In this document: positions 16,856 to 25,540 of the stretch, in pieces
Layout: each line of letters begins with the position of its first letter
Numbering within the stretch: position 1 is the stretch's first letter
From: Mangrovitalea sediminis
GTDB lineage: Bacteria; Pseudomonadota; Gammaproteobacteria; Pseudomonadales; Oleiphilaceae
NCBI RefSeq assembly: GCF_002514725.1
Contig: NZ_NTLB01000007.1
Location: forward strand, 62,001 to 126,000
DNA length: 64,000 bases
Reading direction: 5' to 3'
Notes under the pieces: model-generated
What the model was told of the DNA's origin: nothing
The model's database searches: none
The model's input: only the letters and a program-made list of their open reading frames with translations
Program-made: the position numbers and the translations under genes

Positions 16856-18149
16856 GACGCAGCAACGCTCGGTCGAGCTTCATGTACCGGTGCTCACCCG
16901 AGTCGAAGGCGAGGGTGCACTGCACCTGCGCATTCGGGACGGCCAGATCGAACAGTTGCAGCTGGCCATCTTCGAGCCGCCGCGGCTGTTCGAAAAGTTC
17001 CTCGAGGGCCGCTCCTATGAAGAGGTCCCGGACCTGGTCGCCCGCATCTGCGGTATCTGCCCGGTGGCCTACCAAATGAGTGCCGTGGATGCGCTGGAGA
17101 GCCTGTTCGGCATCGACCCGGGCCCCTGGGTTCAGGACATGCGGCGCGTGCTGTATTGCGGCGAATGGATCGAGAGCCACAGCCTGCATATCCACCTGCT
17201 CGCCGCCCCGGATTTCTTCGGCTACGACAATGTGATGGCCATGGCCAAGGACCACCCGGACGAGGTGCGACGGGGCATGCATCTGCAAGGGCTTGGCAAT
17301 GCGCTGATCCGGCTGCTGGGCGCCCGCTCGGTGCACCCGGTTGGCGTGCGCGTCGGCGGCTTCCACCATGCCCCCGATGAGCGGGAGGTGGACAACCTGC
17401 TACGCCAGCTGCGTGACGCGTTACCCCAGGCGGAAGCCATGGTGCGCTGGACAGCGGCCATCGACCTGCCGGAGCGAACCCAATCCTTTCCGTCAGTTGC
17501 CTGCCAGAGCGACGACTATCCGCTGGTCGGCGGCCGCATCGTCTCCGACCGGGGACTGTCCATCGACAAGAGCGCTTTCGAGCAACAGTTTGCCGAGCAT
17601 CAGGAGCCCCATTCGACGGCGCTGTACAGCCTCCTCGACGGCCAGCCCTATCTGGTGGGGCCGATGGCCAGGCTCAATCTGCACCGCGACCGTCTGCCGG
17701 CGGCAGTCACGCATCTTATGGACAGCCTGCCCATTGACTGGCCCAGCGCCAATCCGTTCCACGGCATGGTAGCACGAGCCATCGAAATCTATTATGCCCT
17801 GCACGAAGCCATTCGCCTGCTGGGCGCCTACCGCCGACCGGCGCAGCCCTTTGTACCGGTCACACCGAAAGCCGGCACCGGCTTCGGGTGCAGCGAAGCG
17901 CCCCGCGGTCTCTTGTGGCATCGCTATGACGTCGACGCCCAGGGCCTGATCACGGCGGCCCGCATCGTACCGCCGACCAGCCAGAACCAGGCCCGTATCG
18001 AAGCGGATCTGCGGGAGTCGCTGACCGACTTCGGGCTGGACCAGCCGGACGACGCGCTGCGCCAGCATTGCGAACAGGTGATTCGCAACTACGACCCCTG
18101 TATCTCCTGTGCCACGCATTTTCTACGATTAACCACGGAGCGGTTATGA
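16845..18149 (+). CDS. hydA: Group 3b [NiFe]-hydrogenase large (alpha) catalytic subunit
   Basis: The 434-residue subunit binds the Ni-Fe(CN)2CO centre where H2 is split or formed. The N-terminal L1 motif RICGICPVAY gives C69 and C72. The C-terminal L2 motif DPCISCATHF gives C419 and C422, which complete the four Ni ligands. The residues after the L2 His form a short C-terminal peptide (FLRLTTERL) that the maturation protease should remove. With hydB, hydG and hydD this makes a complete cytoplasmic NAD(P)-linked hydrogenase; group 3b enzymes from archaea also reduce sulfur in vitro. Its stop overlaps the protease start. Confidence 0.95.
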   Translation: MADETQQRSVELHVPVLTRVEGEGALHLRIRDGQIEQLQLAIFEPPRLFEKFLEGRSYEEVPDLVARICGICPVAYQMSAVDALESLFGIDPGPWVQDMRRVLYCGEWIESHSLHIHLLAAPDFFGYDNVMAMAKDHPDEVRRGMHLQGLGNALIRLLGARSVHPVGVRVGGFHHAPDEREVDNLLRQLRDALPQAEAMVRWTAAIDLPERTQSFPSVACQSDDYPLVGGRIVSDRGLSIDKSAFEQQFAEHQEPHSTALYSLLDGQPYLVGPMARLNLHRDRLPAAVTHLMDSLPIDWPSANPFHGMVARAIEIYYALHEAIRLLGAYRRPAQPFVPVTPKAGTGFGCSEAPRGLLWHRYDVDAQGLITAARIVPPTSQNQARIEADLRESLTDFGLDQPDDALRQHCEQVIRNYDPCISCATHFLRLTTERL

Positions 18150-18652
18150 ACAGCATCCGAGTCATCGGCGTGGGATCGCCCTCAGGCGACGATCAGGTGG
18201 GCTGGCACGTGGTAAGGTCGCTGGCCCACCAACCGTTACCGAGCACGGTCACCCTTCTCGAACTGGACCGGCCCGGCGCCAGCCTGCTGCGATATCTGGA
18301 GGGCATGGACGCGGTCGTTCTGGTAGACGCCCTGCGCGCTGGCTTCGAAGCCGGCAGCGTACTGAGCCTCACCCGCGAGGACCTGCTGACGGAGAGTCGG
18401 ATCTGGTCCAGCCATCAACTCGGCGTCGCCGAAGCACTGGCCCTGGGAGAGGCACTGGATCTGCTGCCCACCCGCCTGGCCCTGATCGGCATCGAAGCCG
18501 ACCCGTCTCAGACGTCGCTGAAACAGCTGTCGTTACCCGTGCAAGCGGCCATTCCCCAGGCCGTCGCCAAACTGAGCTCGCTGCTGGCAGAATGGTCCCA
18601 GGCCACATCCTCACCGTCCCCAACCATTCCTGTCCTGACCGACAGGCAATGA
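18146..18652 (+). CDS. [NiFe]-hydrogenase maturation endopeptidase (HyaD/HybD/HycI family)
   Basis: The 168-residue protease should cut off the C-terminal peptide of HydA after nickel insertion. It has the family's N-terminal GVGSPSGDDQVGW, the acidic residue in VLVDALR and the His in SSHQLGVAEAL, which correspond to the three nickel-contacting residues of HybD. The ATG at 18146 overlaps the hydA stop (ATGA), which rules out the longer upstream frame. Its place directly after its substrate gene fits one enzyme-one protease pairing. Confidence 0.9.
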   Translation: MNSIRVIGVGSPSGDDQVGWHVVRSLAHQPLPSTVTLLELDRPGASLLRYLEGMDAVVLVDALRAGFEAGSVLSLTREDLLTESRIWSSHQLGVAEALALGEALDLLPTRLALIGIEADPSQTSLKQLSLPVQAAIPQAVAKLSSLLAEWSQATSSPSPTIPVLTDRQ

Positions 18653-18680
18653 CGGACCGCTATCAGGAGCGTATGACCCT

Positions 18681-18917
18681 ATGTGTCTGGGCATCCCCAT
18701 GCAGATCGAGCACATCGACGGCCTGATTGCCCGCTGTCAGGCCAGGGGCATCGCACGCGACGTCAACCTGATGCTGATGCAGGGAGCGCCGCTGTCACCC
18801 GGCGACTTCGTCATGGTACATGTGGGATACGCCATCGAACGCATTGACGACCAGGCGGCGCGCACGGCCTGGGAAACCTACGACGCCATGGTCGCGGGAG
18901 ACAGCGACCATGCATGA
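18681..18917 (+). CDS. hypC: Hydrogenase maturation chaperone HypC
   Basis: The 78-residue protein starts MCLGIPMQIE with the essential Cys2 that carries the Fe(CN)2CO unit together with HypD. The GDFVMVHVGYAIERID segment is the family's second signature. It lies 28 bases after the protease gene and overlaps hypA by eight bases. Confidence 0.96.
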   Translation: MCLGIPMQIEHIDGLIARCQARGIARDVNLMLMQGAPLSPGDFVMVHVGYAIERIDDQAARTAWETYDAMVAGDSDHA

Positions 18918-19272
18918 ATTCAGTCTTTGCCGGGCCTTGCTGGGACAACTGGAAAGACTGGCCCGCGACCAGGGGGCCGCTCAGGTCATCCGTGTCACCC
19001 TGCGCGTGGGCCCATTGTCCGGCGCCGAACCGAAATTGCTCCGGGACGCCTTCCCTCTGGCCAGCGAGGGCAGTCTCGCGGAAGGTGCCGAGCTGGTGAT
19101 CGAAACAGTGCCGGTTCTCGTCTATTGCCCGGCCTGCCAAACCGACAGTGAAGCCAGCCCCAACGATCTGCGCTGCCGACGCTGCGGTGCAGCCGATACC
19201 CAATTGCGCGGCGGCGACGAACTGTTGCTGGTCAGCGCCGATCTCCGTACCGAACCCGCTATCCAGACTTAG
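18910..19272 (+). CDS. hypA: Hydrogenase nickel-insertion protein HypA
   Basis: The 120-residue protein starts MHEFSLCRALL, with the nickel-binding His2, and has a zinc site made of CPACQ and CRRCG (about residues 75-100). HypA works with HypB to insert nickel into the large subunit. The ATG at 18910 is chosen because His2 must follow the start; the frame is open upstream inside hypC. Confidence 0.95.
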   Translation: MHEFSLCRALLGQLERLARDQGAAQVIRVTLRVGPLSGAEPKLLRDAFPLASEGSLAEGAELVIETVPVLVYCPACQTDSEASPNDLRCRRCGAADTQLRGGDELLLVSADLRTEPAIQT

Positions 19273-19284
19273 GAGGATACCGTC

Positions 19285-20037
19285 ATGTGCCAGGACTGCG
19301 GCTGCAGCCTCAACGGACCCGCTCAGCGACTCGCGCCCCTCCACCGGCCGGAGACACAGACTCTGCCGCTATTGCAGAGCCTGCATCTGCAGAATCAGGC
19401 CGTGGCCGATGATATCCGTAACCACTTCGCCCAACATCAGGTGTTGGCGATCAACCTGATGTCGTCTCCCGGCGCGGGTAAAACCACCCTTTTGGAAGCC
19501 ACCCTCGCGCAGCTGGCGAGCGAATTTCGCTGTGCCGTGCTGGAAGGCGACCTGGAGACCGACCTCGACGCCCAGCGCATCCGCGCCCAGGGCGTGCCGG
19601 CGTTACAGATCACGACAGGCAACGCCTGCCACCTCGACGCCCAAATGATCAAAGACGCCCTGGAACAGCTGGATCTGGCCAACCTGGATATCGTCTTTAT
19701 CGAAAACGTCGGCAACCTCGTCTGCCCCGCCAGTTTCGATCTGGGCCAGCATGCGAACGTCATTCTGTTATCGGTCACCGAGGGCGACGACAAACCGGCC
19801 AAATACCCGGTCATGTTCCGCGCTGCCGATCTTGTGCTGATCAGCAAGATCGACCTGCTCCCCTACCTGGGGGATTTCGACCCGGCACGTGCCGAAGCCT
19901 TCCTGCGCCGCCTGGCCAGTCAGGCGCCGGTCATGCCCCTGTCCGCCCGTCAAGGCGAAGGTCTGGAAACCTGGTTCGGCTGGCTGCGCGACCAGCGACG
20001 AAGCGTTCAGACCACCCTCGCTGCACAAAGCGCCTGA
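19285..20037 (+). CDS. hypB: Hydrogenase nickel-incorporation GTPase HypB
   Basis: The 250-residue GTPase has the N-terminal high-affinity nickel motif MCQDCGC, P-loop MSSPGAGKTTLLE (about residues 55-67), a metal-binding TTGNACHLDAQM region and a guanine-specificity motif SKID. It lacks the His-rich stretch that some HypB proteins use for nickel storage. A good AGGAGG ribosome-binding site precedes the start, 12 bases after hypA. Confidence 0.96.
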   Translation: MCQDCGCSLNGPAQRLAPLHRPETQTLPLLQSLHLQNQAVADDIRNHFAQHQVLAINLMSSPGAGKTTLLEATLAQLASEFRCAVLEGDLETDLDAQRIRAQGVPALQITTGNACHLDAQMIKDALEQLDLANLDIVFIENVGNLVCPASFDLGQHANVILLSVTEGDDKPAKYPVMFRAADLVLISKIDLLPYLGDFDPARAEAFLRRLASQAPVMPLSARQGEGLETWFGWLRDQRRSVQTTLAAQSA

Positions 20038-20046
20038 AGGTTCCCC

Positions 20047-21186
20047 ATGGACGAAGCCCGTCGCTGGCTGGAGCGTATCCGAGCCCTGCCGATCCCGCCC
20101 CGTTTCCGCATCATGAATGTTTGCGGTGGCCATGAGCGGACCATCAGCATGGCGGGGCTGCGTTCGCTACTGCCCGCGGGCATAGAGCTGATCCCCGGCC
20201 CCGGCTGCCCGGTCTGCGTCTGCCCGGAAGAGGATATCTTTCAGGCGATCCGGCTGGCACTGGATGAGAAGGTCACGCTGGTGGCCTTCGGGGATATGCT
20301 GCGCGTTCCGGTGAACGGCCCCAGAAGCGAACCGCGTTCGCTGGAAGAAGCCCGGGCGGCCGGCGCGGATGTCCGCCCCGTCGCCAGTCCGATGGAAGCC
20401 GTTCGCATTGCCCGTGACACACCCGGGCGCGAGACCGTATTTTTTGCCGCTGGTTTCGAAACCACCATGGCGCCGGTCGCGGCCATGCTCGCCGAAGGCG
20501 TACCGGAGAATCTCTCCATCCTGCTGTCGGGACGCAAAACCTGGCCCGCCGTGGCCATGCTTCTGGCAGACGGTCAGAAACCCGGGCAGCAGCCCGGCTT
20601 CGACGCCCTGATTGCGCCGGGACATGTCTCGACGATCATGGGACCGGAGGAATGGCGCTTTGTGCCCGGGCAGTATGGACTTCCTACCGCCGTTGCCGGC
20701 TTCCAGAACGCCTCGCTGCTGGCCGCCATCTACTCAGCCCTGCGGCAGGCGCAAAGCGGCCGGATTTTCCTCGACAACTGCTACGCCAACGTCGCTCACC
20801 CCGGCGGCAACCCGCAGGCCCAGGCCCTGCTGGATCAGGTTATGACCGTTGGCGACGCCAACTGGCGGGGCATCGGTACCATTGCCGGTTCCGGCTTTGC
20901 CCTGCAGCCCGCCTATGGGGCGCAGGACGCGCGACGCCGTTTCCCCGACTGCAGCGACCCGCAGCGCCGGCGCGCCGGAGAGATGCCGCCGGGCTGCGCC
21001 TGCGCCCAGGTGGTACTGGGGCAGATCTACCCCAACCAATGTCCCTTGTATGGACGCGCCTGCCAGCCGCGTCACCCCATCGGCCCCTGCATGGTGTCCG
21101 ATGAAGGCGCCTGCCGCATCTGGTGGGCGACCGGTGTACGCGAACCCGTCTCGCCAGAATCGGTCTCGTCAGTAGAAAGCCCATGA
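20047..21186 (+). CDS. hypD: Hydrogenase Fe-cyanide/CO assembly protein HypD
   Basis: The 379-residue 4Fe-4S protein builds the Fe(CN)2CO group with HypC and HypE. The conserved motifs are MNVCGGHERTI (about residues 22-32), GPGCPVCVCPEEDI (about 52-65) and the C-terminal cluster region with CACAQVVLGQIYPNQCPLYG spread over several Cys. The stop overlaps the hypF start. Confidence 0.96.
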   Translation: MDEARRWLERIRALPIPPRFRIMNVCGGHERTISMAGLRSLLPAGIELIPGPGCPVCVCPEEDIFQAIRLALDEKVTLVAFGDMLRVPVNGPRSEPRSLEEARAAGADVRPVASPMEAVRIARDTPGRETVFFAAGFETTMAPVAAMLAEGVPENLSILLSGRKTWPAVAMLLADGQKPGQQPGFDALIAPGHVSTIMGPEEWRFVPGQYGLPTAVAGFQNASLLAAIYSALRQAQSGRIFLDNCYANVAHPGGNPQAQALLDQVMTVGDANWRGIGTIAGSGFALQPAYGAQDARRRFPDCSDPQRRRAGEMPPGCACAQVVLGQIYPNQCPLYGRACQPRHPIGPCMVSDEGACRIWWATGVREPVSPESVSSVESP

Positions 21187-23465
21187 ACCGCGCCCCCCAG
21201 AACGTTTGTCGCCGCTGGCATATCCACGGCCAAGTTCAGGGCGTGGGCTTTCGTCCCTTTGTGTACCGCCTCGCCACCGGACTGGGACTCAGCGGCCATG
21301 TGCGCAACCGGAGCGGCTGGGTGGAAGTGATTGCTGCCGGACCGGAACCGCAATTGACGCAGTTCGAACAACGACTTATCGCCGAAGCACCGCCACTGGC
21401 TCGCCCGCAGCTCGCACCCGGCACCTTGTGCGCCATGCCCGGGGAGCCGGGTTTCCGGATTCTCGACAGCGACGCCGACACCGACAACTACACCGACAAC
21501 TACACCGACGCAACGGACATTCAGGTTCCCGCCGACCGGCATTGCTGCCCGGAATGCCTGCACGAACTGGAAGACCCGACGGACCGCCGTTACCACTATC
21601 CCTTTATCAACTGCACCCAATGCGGCCCTCGCTATACGGTGATCGAGGCTATGCCCTACGATCGTCAGCGCACCACCATGACCGCCTTCCCGCTCTGTAG
21701 CGCCTGTCAGGCTGAATACGACTCAGCGGATGACCGGCGTTTTCATGCAGAGCCGCTGGCCTGCCCAGCGTGCGGGCCACAGTTGCAGTTCGAGTCCGGT
21801 GACCGTCGCATAGGGAATACACCAGACGCCCTCTCGGCAACCGTCGACGCGCTGCGCGCCGGAAAGGTCGTGGCGGTAAAAGGCGTCGGCGGCTATCACC
21901 TGATGGCCGATGCGAAAAACGAGGCCGCCGTGCAGCGCCTGCGTCAGCGCAAACAGCGCCCCGACAAGCCCTTTGCCGTCCTGTTTGCCGATGATCTGAA
22001 GGCCCTGGAACAAGCGGTCATCGTCGATACCACAACGCTCAACGCGCTACGCGACCCCGCCCGCCCGATCCTGTTGCTGCCCAGGCGCCCCCATAACGGG
22101 CTGGCCGGTGCCGTGGCGCCCGGTGTGAAGGATATTGGCGTGATGCTGCCAGGTAGCCCACTGCAAGCGTTACTGAGTCGGGCCTTTGGCGGCCCGCTGA
22201 TTGCCACCTCCGGCAACCTGAGCGGCGAGCCGGTACTCACCGATCGGCAAGAGGCTCGCGAGCGGCTGTCGGGCATCGCCGATGCTTACCTTCACCATAA
22301 TCGCCCCATTGCCAGACCTGCCGACGATCCGGTTCTGCGTCCGGTGGCAGGCCAGTTGCGCGCCATACGACTGGGGCGAGGCACCGCGCCCGTGGAATGG
22401 ACCTTGCCCCACCCTGTCGGCGAACCGGTCCTCGCCGTCGGCGGCCACATGAAAAACACCATCGCCCTCGCCTGGGGTCGGCGCCTGGTACTCTCCCCCC
22501 ACATCGGCGATCTGGAGTCGCCCCGCGCGCGCGCTGTTTTTGCGCAGGTCATCACCGACCTGCAGCGCCTCTACAGCGTCCGCCCCAGCCGGGTCCTGTG
22601 CGATGCCAACCCGGACTATGCCAGCAGCCGCTGGGCCAGAGACTCTGGACTCCCCTGCCAGACAATCTTCCATCATCACGCCCATGCGTCAGCGCTGGTC
22701 GGCGAACAGGTTGCCATGCATACGGCCATGGATGAGACAGGCTGGCTGATCTTCACCTGGGATGGCGCGGGCCTCGGCACGGACGCTACGCTCTGGGGTG
22801 GTGAGGCACTGCTGGGTAAACCCGGCCACTGGAGGCGGGTGGCCAGTATGCGCCCCTTCCGCCTGCCCGGCGGCGAACGTGCCGCCCGCCAACCCTGGCG
22901 CAGTGCCGCTGCACTGCAATGGGACACGGGTGGCGATTGGGATGCGCCCAGCCTGGTGCGAGAGGCATGGGCGAAGGACATCAACTGCCCGGCGACCACG
23001 TCGGTCGGCCGCCTTTTCGACGGAGCGGCCGCGCTTCTGGGCCTCTGTCACGCGGCCAGCTACGAGGGGCAGGCACCCATGCAATTGGAAGCACTCGCCG
23101 CCCGCGACATCGCCGCCGAGCCCTTGCCCCTGCACCAGGATGATGAGGGTATCTGGCGCGCCGACTGGCAGCCCTTGCTGTCACGGCTGTCTGACGACAG
23201 TCTGAGCACCGCTGAACGGGCGGGCGCCTTCCACACCTGTCTGGCGGAAACGCTGGTCCAGCAAGCCTTGCACGTTCAGAAGAATACGCCGTTCGTTCAC
23301 GTCGGCCTGACCGGTGGCGTCTTCCAGAATCGGTTGCTGACCGAGATCTGCCACGCCAGACTGATGGCCGAAGGCTTCAACGTCGCCCTGCCTCGCCAAC
23401 TGCCGGCCAACGACGGCGCCCTGGCCTTCGGCCAAATCATGGAGATCCTTTACCAGCATGCATGA
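21183..23465 (+). CDS. hypF: Carbamoyltransferase HypF
   Basis: The 760-residue enzyme transfers the carbamoyl group from carbamoyl phosphate to HypE for cyanide-ligand synthesis. In order it has an acylphosphatase domain (VQGVGFRPFVYRLA, about residues 14-95), two zinc fingers (CCPECLHEL/CTQCGPRY and CSACQAEY/CPACGPQL, about 120-200), a YrdC-like domain (KGVGGYHLMADA, about 215-390) and a Kae1-like C-terminal domain with HHHAHASALV near residue 500. The start at 21183 overlaps the hypD stop. Between the acylphosphatase and zinc-finger domains a 12-base unit (GACAACTACACC, 21483-21506) is repeated in tandem, giving an Asp/Asn/Tyr/Thr insert that looks recent. Confidence 0.96.
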   Translation: MNRAPQNVCRRWHIHGQVQGVGFRPFVYRLATGLGLSGHVRNRSGWVEVIAAGPEPQLTQFEQRLIAEAPPLARPQLAPGTLCAMPGEPGFRILDSDADTDNYTDNYTDATDIQVPADRHCCPECLHELEDPTDRRYHYPFINCTQCGPRYTVIEAMPYDRQRTTMTAFPLCSACQAEYDSADDRRFHAEPLACPACGPQLQFESGDRRIGNTPDALSATVDALRAGKVVAVKGVGGYHLMADAKNEAAVQRLRQRKQRPDKPFAVLFADDLKALEQAVIVDTTTLNALRDPARPILLLPRRPHNGLAGAVAPGVKDIGVMLPGSPLQALLSRAFGGPLIATSGNLSGEPVLTDRQEARERLSGIADAYLHHNRPIARPADDPVLRPVAGQLRAIRLGRGTAPVEWTLPHPVGEPVLAVGGHMKNTIALAWGRRLVLSPHIGDLESPRARAVFAQVITDLQRLYSVRPSRVLCDANPDYASSRWARDSGLPCQTIFHHHAHASALVGEQVAMHTAMDETGWLIFTWDGAGLGTDATLWGGEALLGKPGHWRRVASMRPFRLPGGERAARQPWRSAAALQWDTGGDWDAPSLVREAWAKDINCPATTSVGRLFDGAAALLGLCHAASYEGQAPMQLEALAARDIAAEPLPLHQDDEGIWRADWQPLLSRLSDDSLSTAERAGAFHTCLAETLVQQALHVQKNTPFVHVGLTGGVFQNRLLTEICHARLMAEGFNVALPRQLPANDGALAFGQIMEILYQHA

Positions 23466-24462
23466 CGACCGCTATATCCAGCTGGCACATGGCAACGGCG
23501 GCCGCCGTATGCGCGAACTGATCGCCAGCCTGTTCGTCCGTCATTTCGGTGACAGCCTGAACACCCAACGGGACGCCGCCCCGTTGCCCGATATCAGCGG
23601 CGACCTGATGATCACTACAGACAGTTTCACGGTAAACCCGCTGGAGTTCCCCGGCGGCAATATCGGCTCACTGGCGGTGCACGGCACCCTCAACGATCTT
23701 GCTGTCGCCGGAGCCGAACCCCGTTACCTCACGGTCAACGCCCTGATCGAGGAAGGCTTCGAGATCGCACGTCTGGACCGGTTGATCGCCAGCCTGGGCG
23801 ACACGGCCCGGGAGGCTGGCGTCGCCATCGTGGCTGGGGATACCAAAGTCGTTGCCCGCGGGGAAGGCGGCGGCCTCTATCTCGTCACCACCGGTATCGG
23901 GACGCGGGTGCCCCGGCTCAACCTGGGTCTGGAGCACATAGAACCCGGCGACCGCCTCCTGGTCAGCGGTCCCATCGGCGACCACGGCATCGCCGTCATG
24001 CTCGCCCGCGAACAGTTCGGGCTCTCCGGCAGCCTCACCTCCGACGCCGCCTGCGTACTCCCCCTCACCCGCGCCCTGCACGCGCTTCCGGGCCTCCGCT
24101 TCATGCGCGACCCGACACGGGGCGGCCTCGCCACCGTGACCCATGAAATCCGCGAAGCGACCGGTTATGGCATGAGCCTGGAAGAAAGCGCCGTGCCCGT
24201 GCGCGCCCCGGTCAAAGCCGTGTGCGAGATGCTGGGCTACGACCCTTACTATCTGGCCTGCGAAGGCCGGGTCGTGGCAGTGGTGTCAGAACAAGATGCG
24301 GAGAAGGCGCTCGCCCTCTGGCGGGCACTGCCACAGGGAGCCGACGCCGCGATCATCGGAACCATCGACCACAAGACAGGCCCCGTGGTACTGACGACGA
24401 GCCTGGGGGGACAACGGGTTCTGGACGAACTGGAGGACGATCCGTTGCCGAGGATCTGTTGA
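23458..24462 (+). CDS. hypE: Hydrogenase cyanide-ligand synthesis protein HypE
   Basis: The 334-residue PurM-like enzyme dehydrates the thiocarboxamide on its C-terminal Cys. That Cys is present at the very end (LPRIC). The N-terminal LAHGNGGRRMRELI, TTDSFTVNPLEFPGGNIG and ATP-binding AGDTKVV segments are typical. It overlaps hypF by eight bases and ends the operon. All six Hyp proteins and a protease are thus present. Confidence 0.96.
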   Translation: MHDDRYIQLAHGNGGRRMRELIASLFVRHFGDSLNTQRDAAPLPDISGDLMITTDSFTVNPLEFPGGNIGSLAVHGTLNDLAVAGAEPRYLTVNALIEEGFEIARLDRLIASLGDTAREAGVAIVAGDTKVVARGEGGGLYLVTTGIGTRVPRLNLGLEHIEPGDRLLVSGPIGDHGIAVMLAREQFGLSGSLTSDAACVLPLTRALHALPGLRFMRDPTRGGLATVTHEIREATGYGMSLEESAVPVRAPVKAVCEMLGYDPYYLACEGRVVAVVSEQDAEKALALWRALPQGADAAIIGTIDHKTGPVVLTTSLGGQRVLDELEDDPLPRIC

Positions 24463-24694
24463 TCCGGAGAAGCCACCCCGATCCTATTGTTTCTAAATGC
24501 TTCGCTAAACGAATAGCAGTCCCTGCGGTGCAAAAATACGAACCCTAGAACATTTCTCAGCTGTCACAGGTTCGCTTATTCCCACCGCAGGCAGGTGCAT
24601 GAATGGAAAAACAAACCGGCAATTACCTGTTGATACCAGGGAGCTGGTTCACCGAGTTTTTGCTCCCCAGGGTCTCGGCGACGCTGACCGGCGT

Positions 24695-25399
24695 CTAATT
24701 CGTGCGCCGGAACAGCAAATCCCACACCCCGTGCCCCAGGCGCTCGCCACGCCTCTCGAACTTGGTGATGGGCCGATCGTCCGGGCGGGGCGCGTATTGA
24801 CCGGCGGGCAAGGTGTTTTCGAAGCCTTCAGCGTCGCTCATCACTTCCATCATGTGCTCGGCGTATTCCTGCCAGTCGGTCGCCATGTGAAAGATGCCAC
24901 CAACACGAAGTTTGTGGCGGATACGCTGGGCGAATTCCGGCTGCAGCAGACGGCGTTTGTTATGACGCTTTTTGTGCCAGGGATCGGGAAAGAACAGGAG
25001 AACGCGATCCAGGCAGGCATCCGGCAGGCAGCGATCGATGACGTCGTTGGCATCGGTGCAATAGATGCGGACATTATCGAGCTGACGGGTTTCCACTTCC
25101 CGTAGCAGTGCGCCGACACCGGGCTTATGAACTTCGATACCGATAAAATCCTGCTCCCGTGCAGCATCCGCCATTTCGGCCAGGGACTGGCCCATACCGA
25201 AACCGATTTCCAACGTCAGCGGCGCTTCGCGGCCAAAACAGTCACGGGGATCGATCACCCCTTGCGCCACCTCCAGCCCAAATTTGGGCCAGCCTGCATC
25301 GTAGGCCTTTTTCTGGGCGTCGGTCATGCGGCCGCCACGGATCACAAAGCTGCGGATGCCGCGTTGGCGGCCGGTTTCGGGGGTCTGGTTATCGGTCAT
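24695..25399 (-). CDS. trmB: tRNA (guanine-N7-)-methyltransferase
   Basis: The 234-residue SAM enzyme makes 7-methylguanosine at position 46 in the variable loop of tRNA. It has the SAM-binding segment [17 protein letters not shown] (about residues 62-78), the acidic [11 protein letters not shown] and the family signature [15 protein letters not shown] (about residues 140-154). It faces hypE tail to tail with about 230 bases between, in which I see no clear terminator. Confidence 0.96.
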   Translation of the reverse strand: MTDNQTPETGRQRGIRSFVIRGGRMTDAQKKAYDAGWPKFGLEVAQGVIDPRDCFGREAPLTLEIGFGMGQSLAEMADAAREQDFIGIEVHKPGVGALLREVETRQLDNVRIYCTDANDVIDRCLPDACLDRVLLFFPDPWHKKRHNKRRLLQPEFAQRIRHKLRVGGIFHMATDWQEYAEHMMEVMSDAEGFENTLPAGQYAPRPDDRPITKFERRGERLGHGVWDLLFRRTN

Positions 25400-25540
25400 T
25401 GCTGTCTTTCCAGAGTTTGCCGCCAGCGCAACGGTAGGCCAACCGGCTTCATCAAATCGGGGCCGCAGTTTAGGGCCTTACAGGATTAACGTCCATGCCT
25501 GCTTGACGAGGGACTCCTACGACAAGGCAAAGACAAGGGA

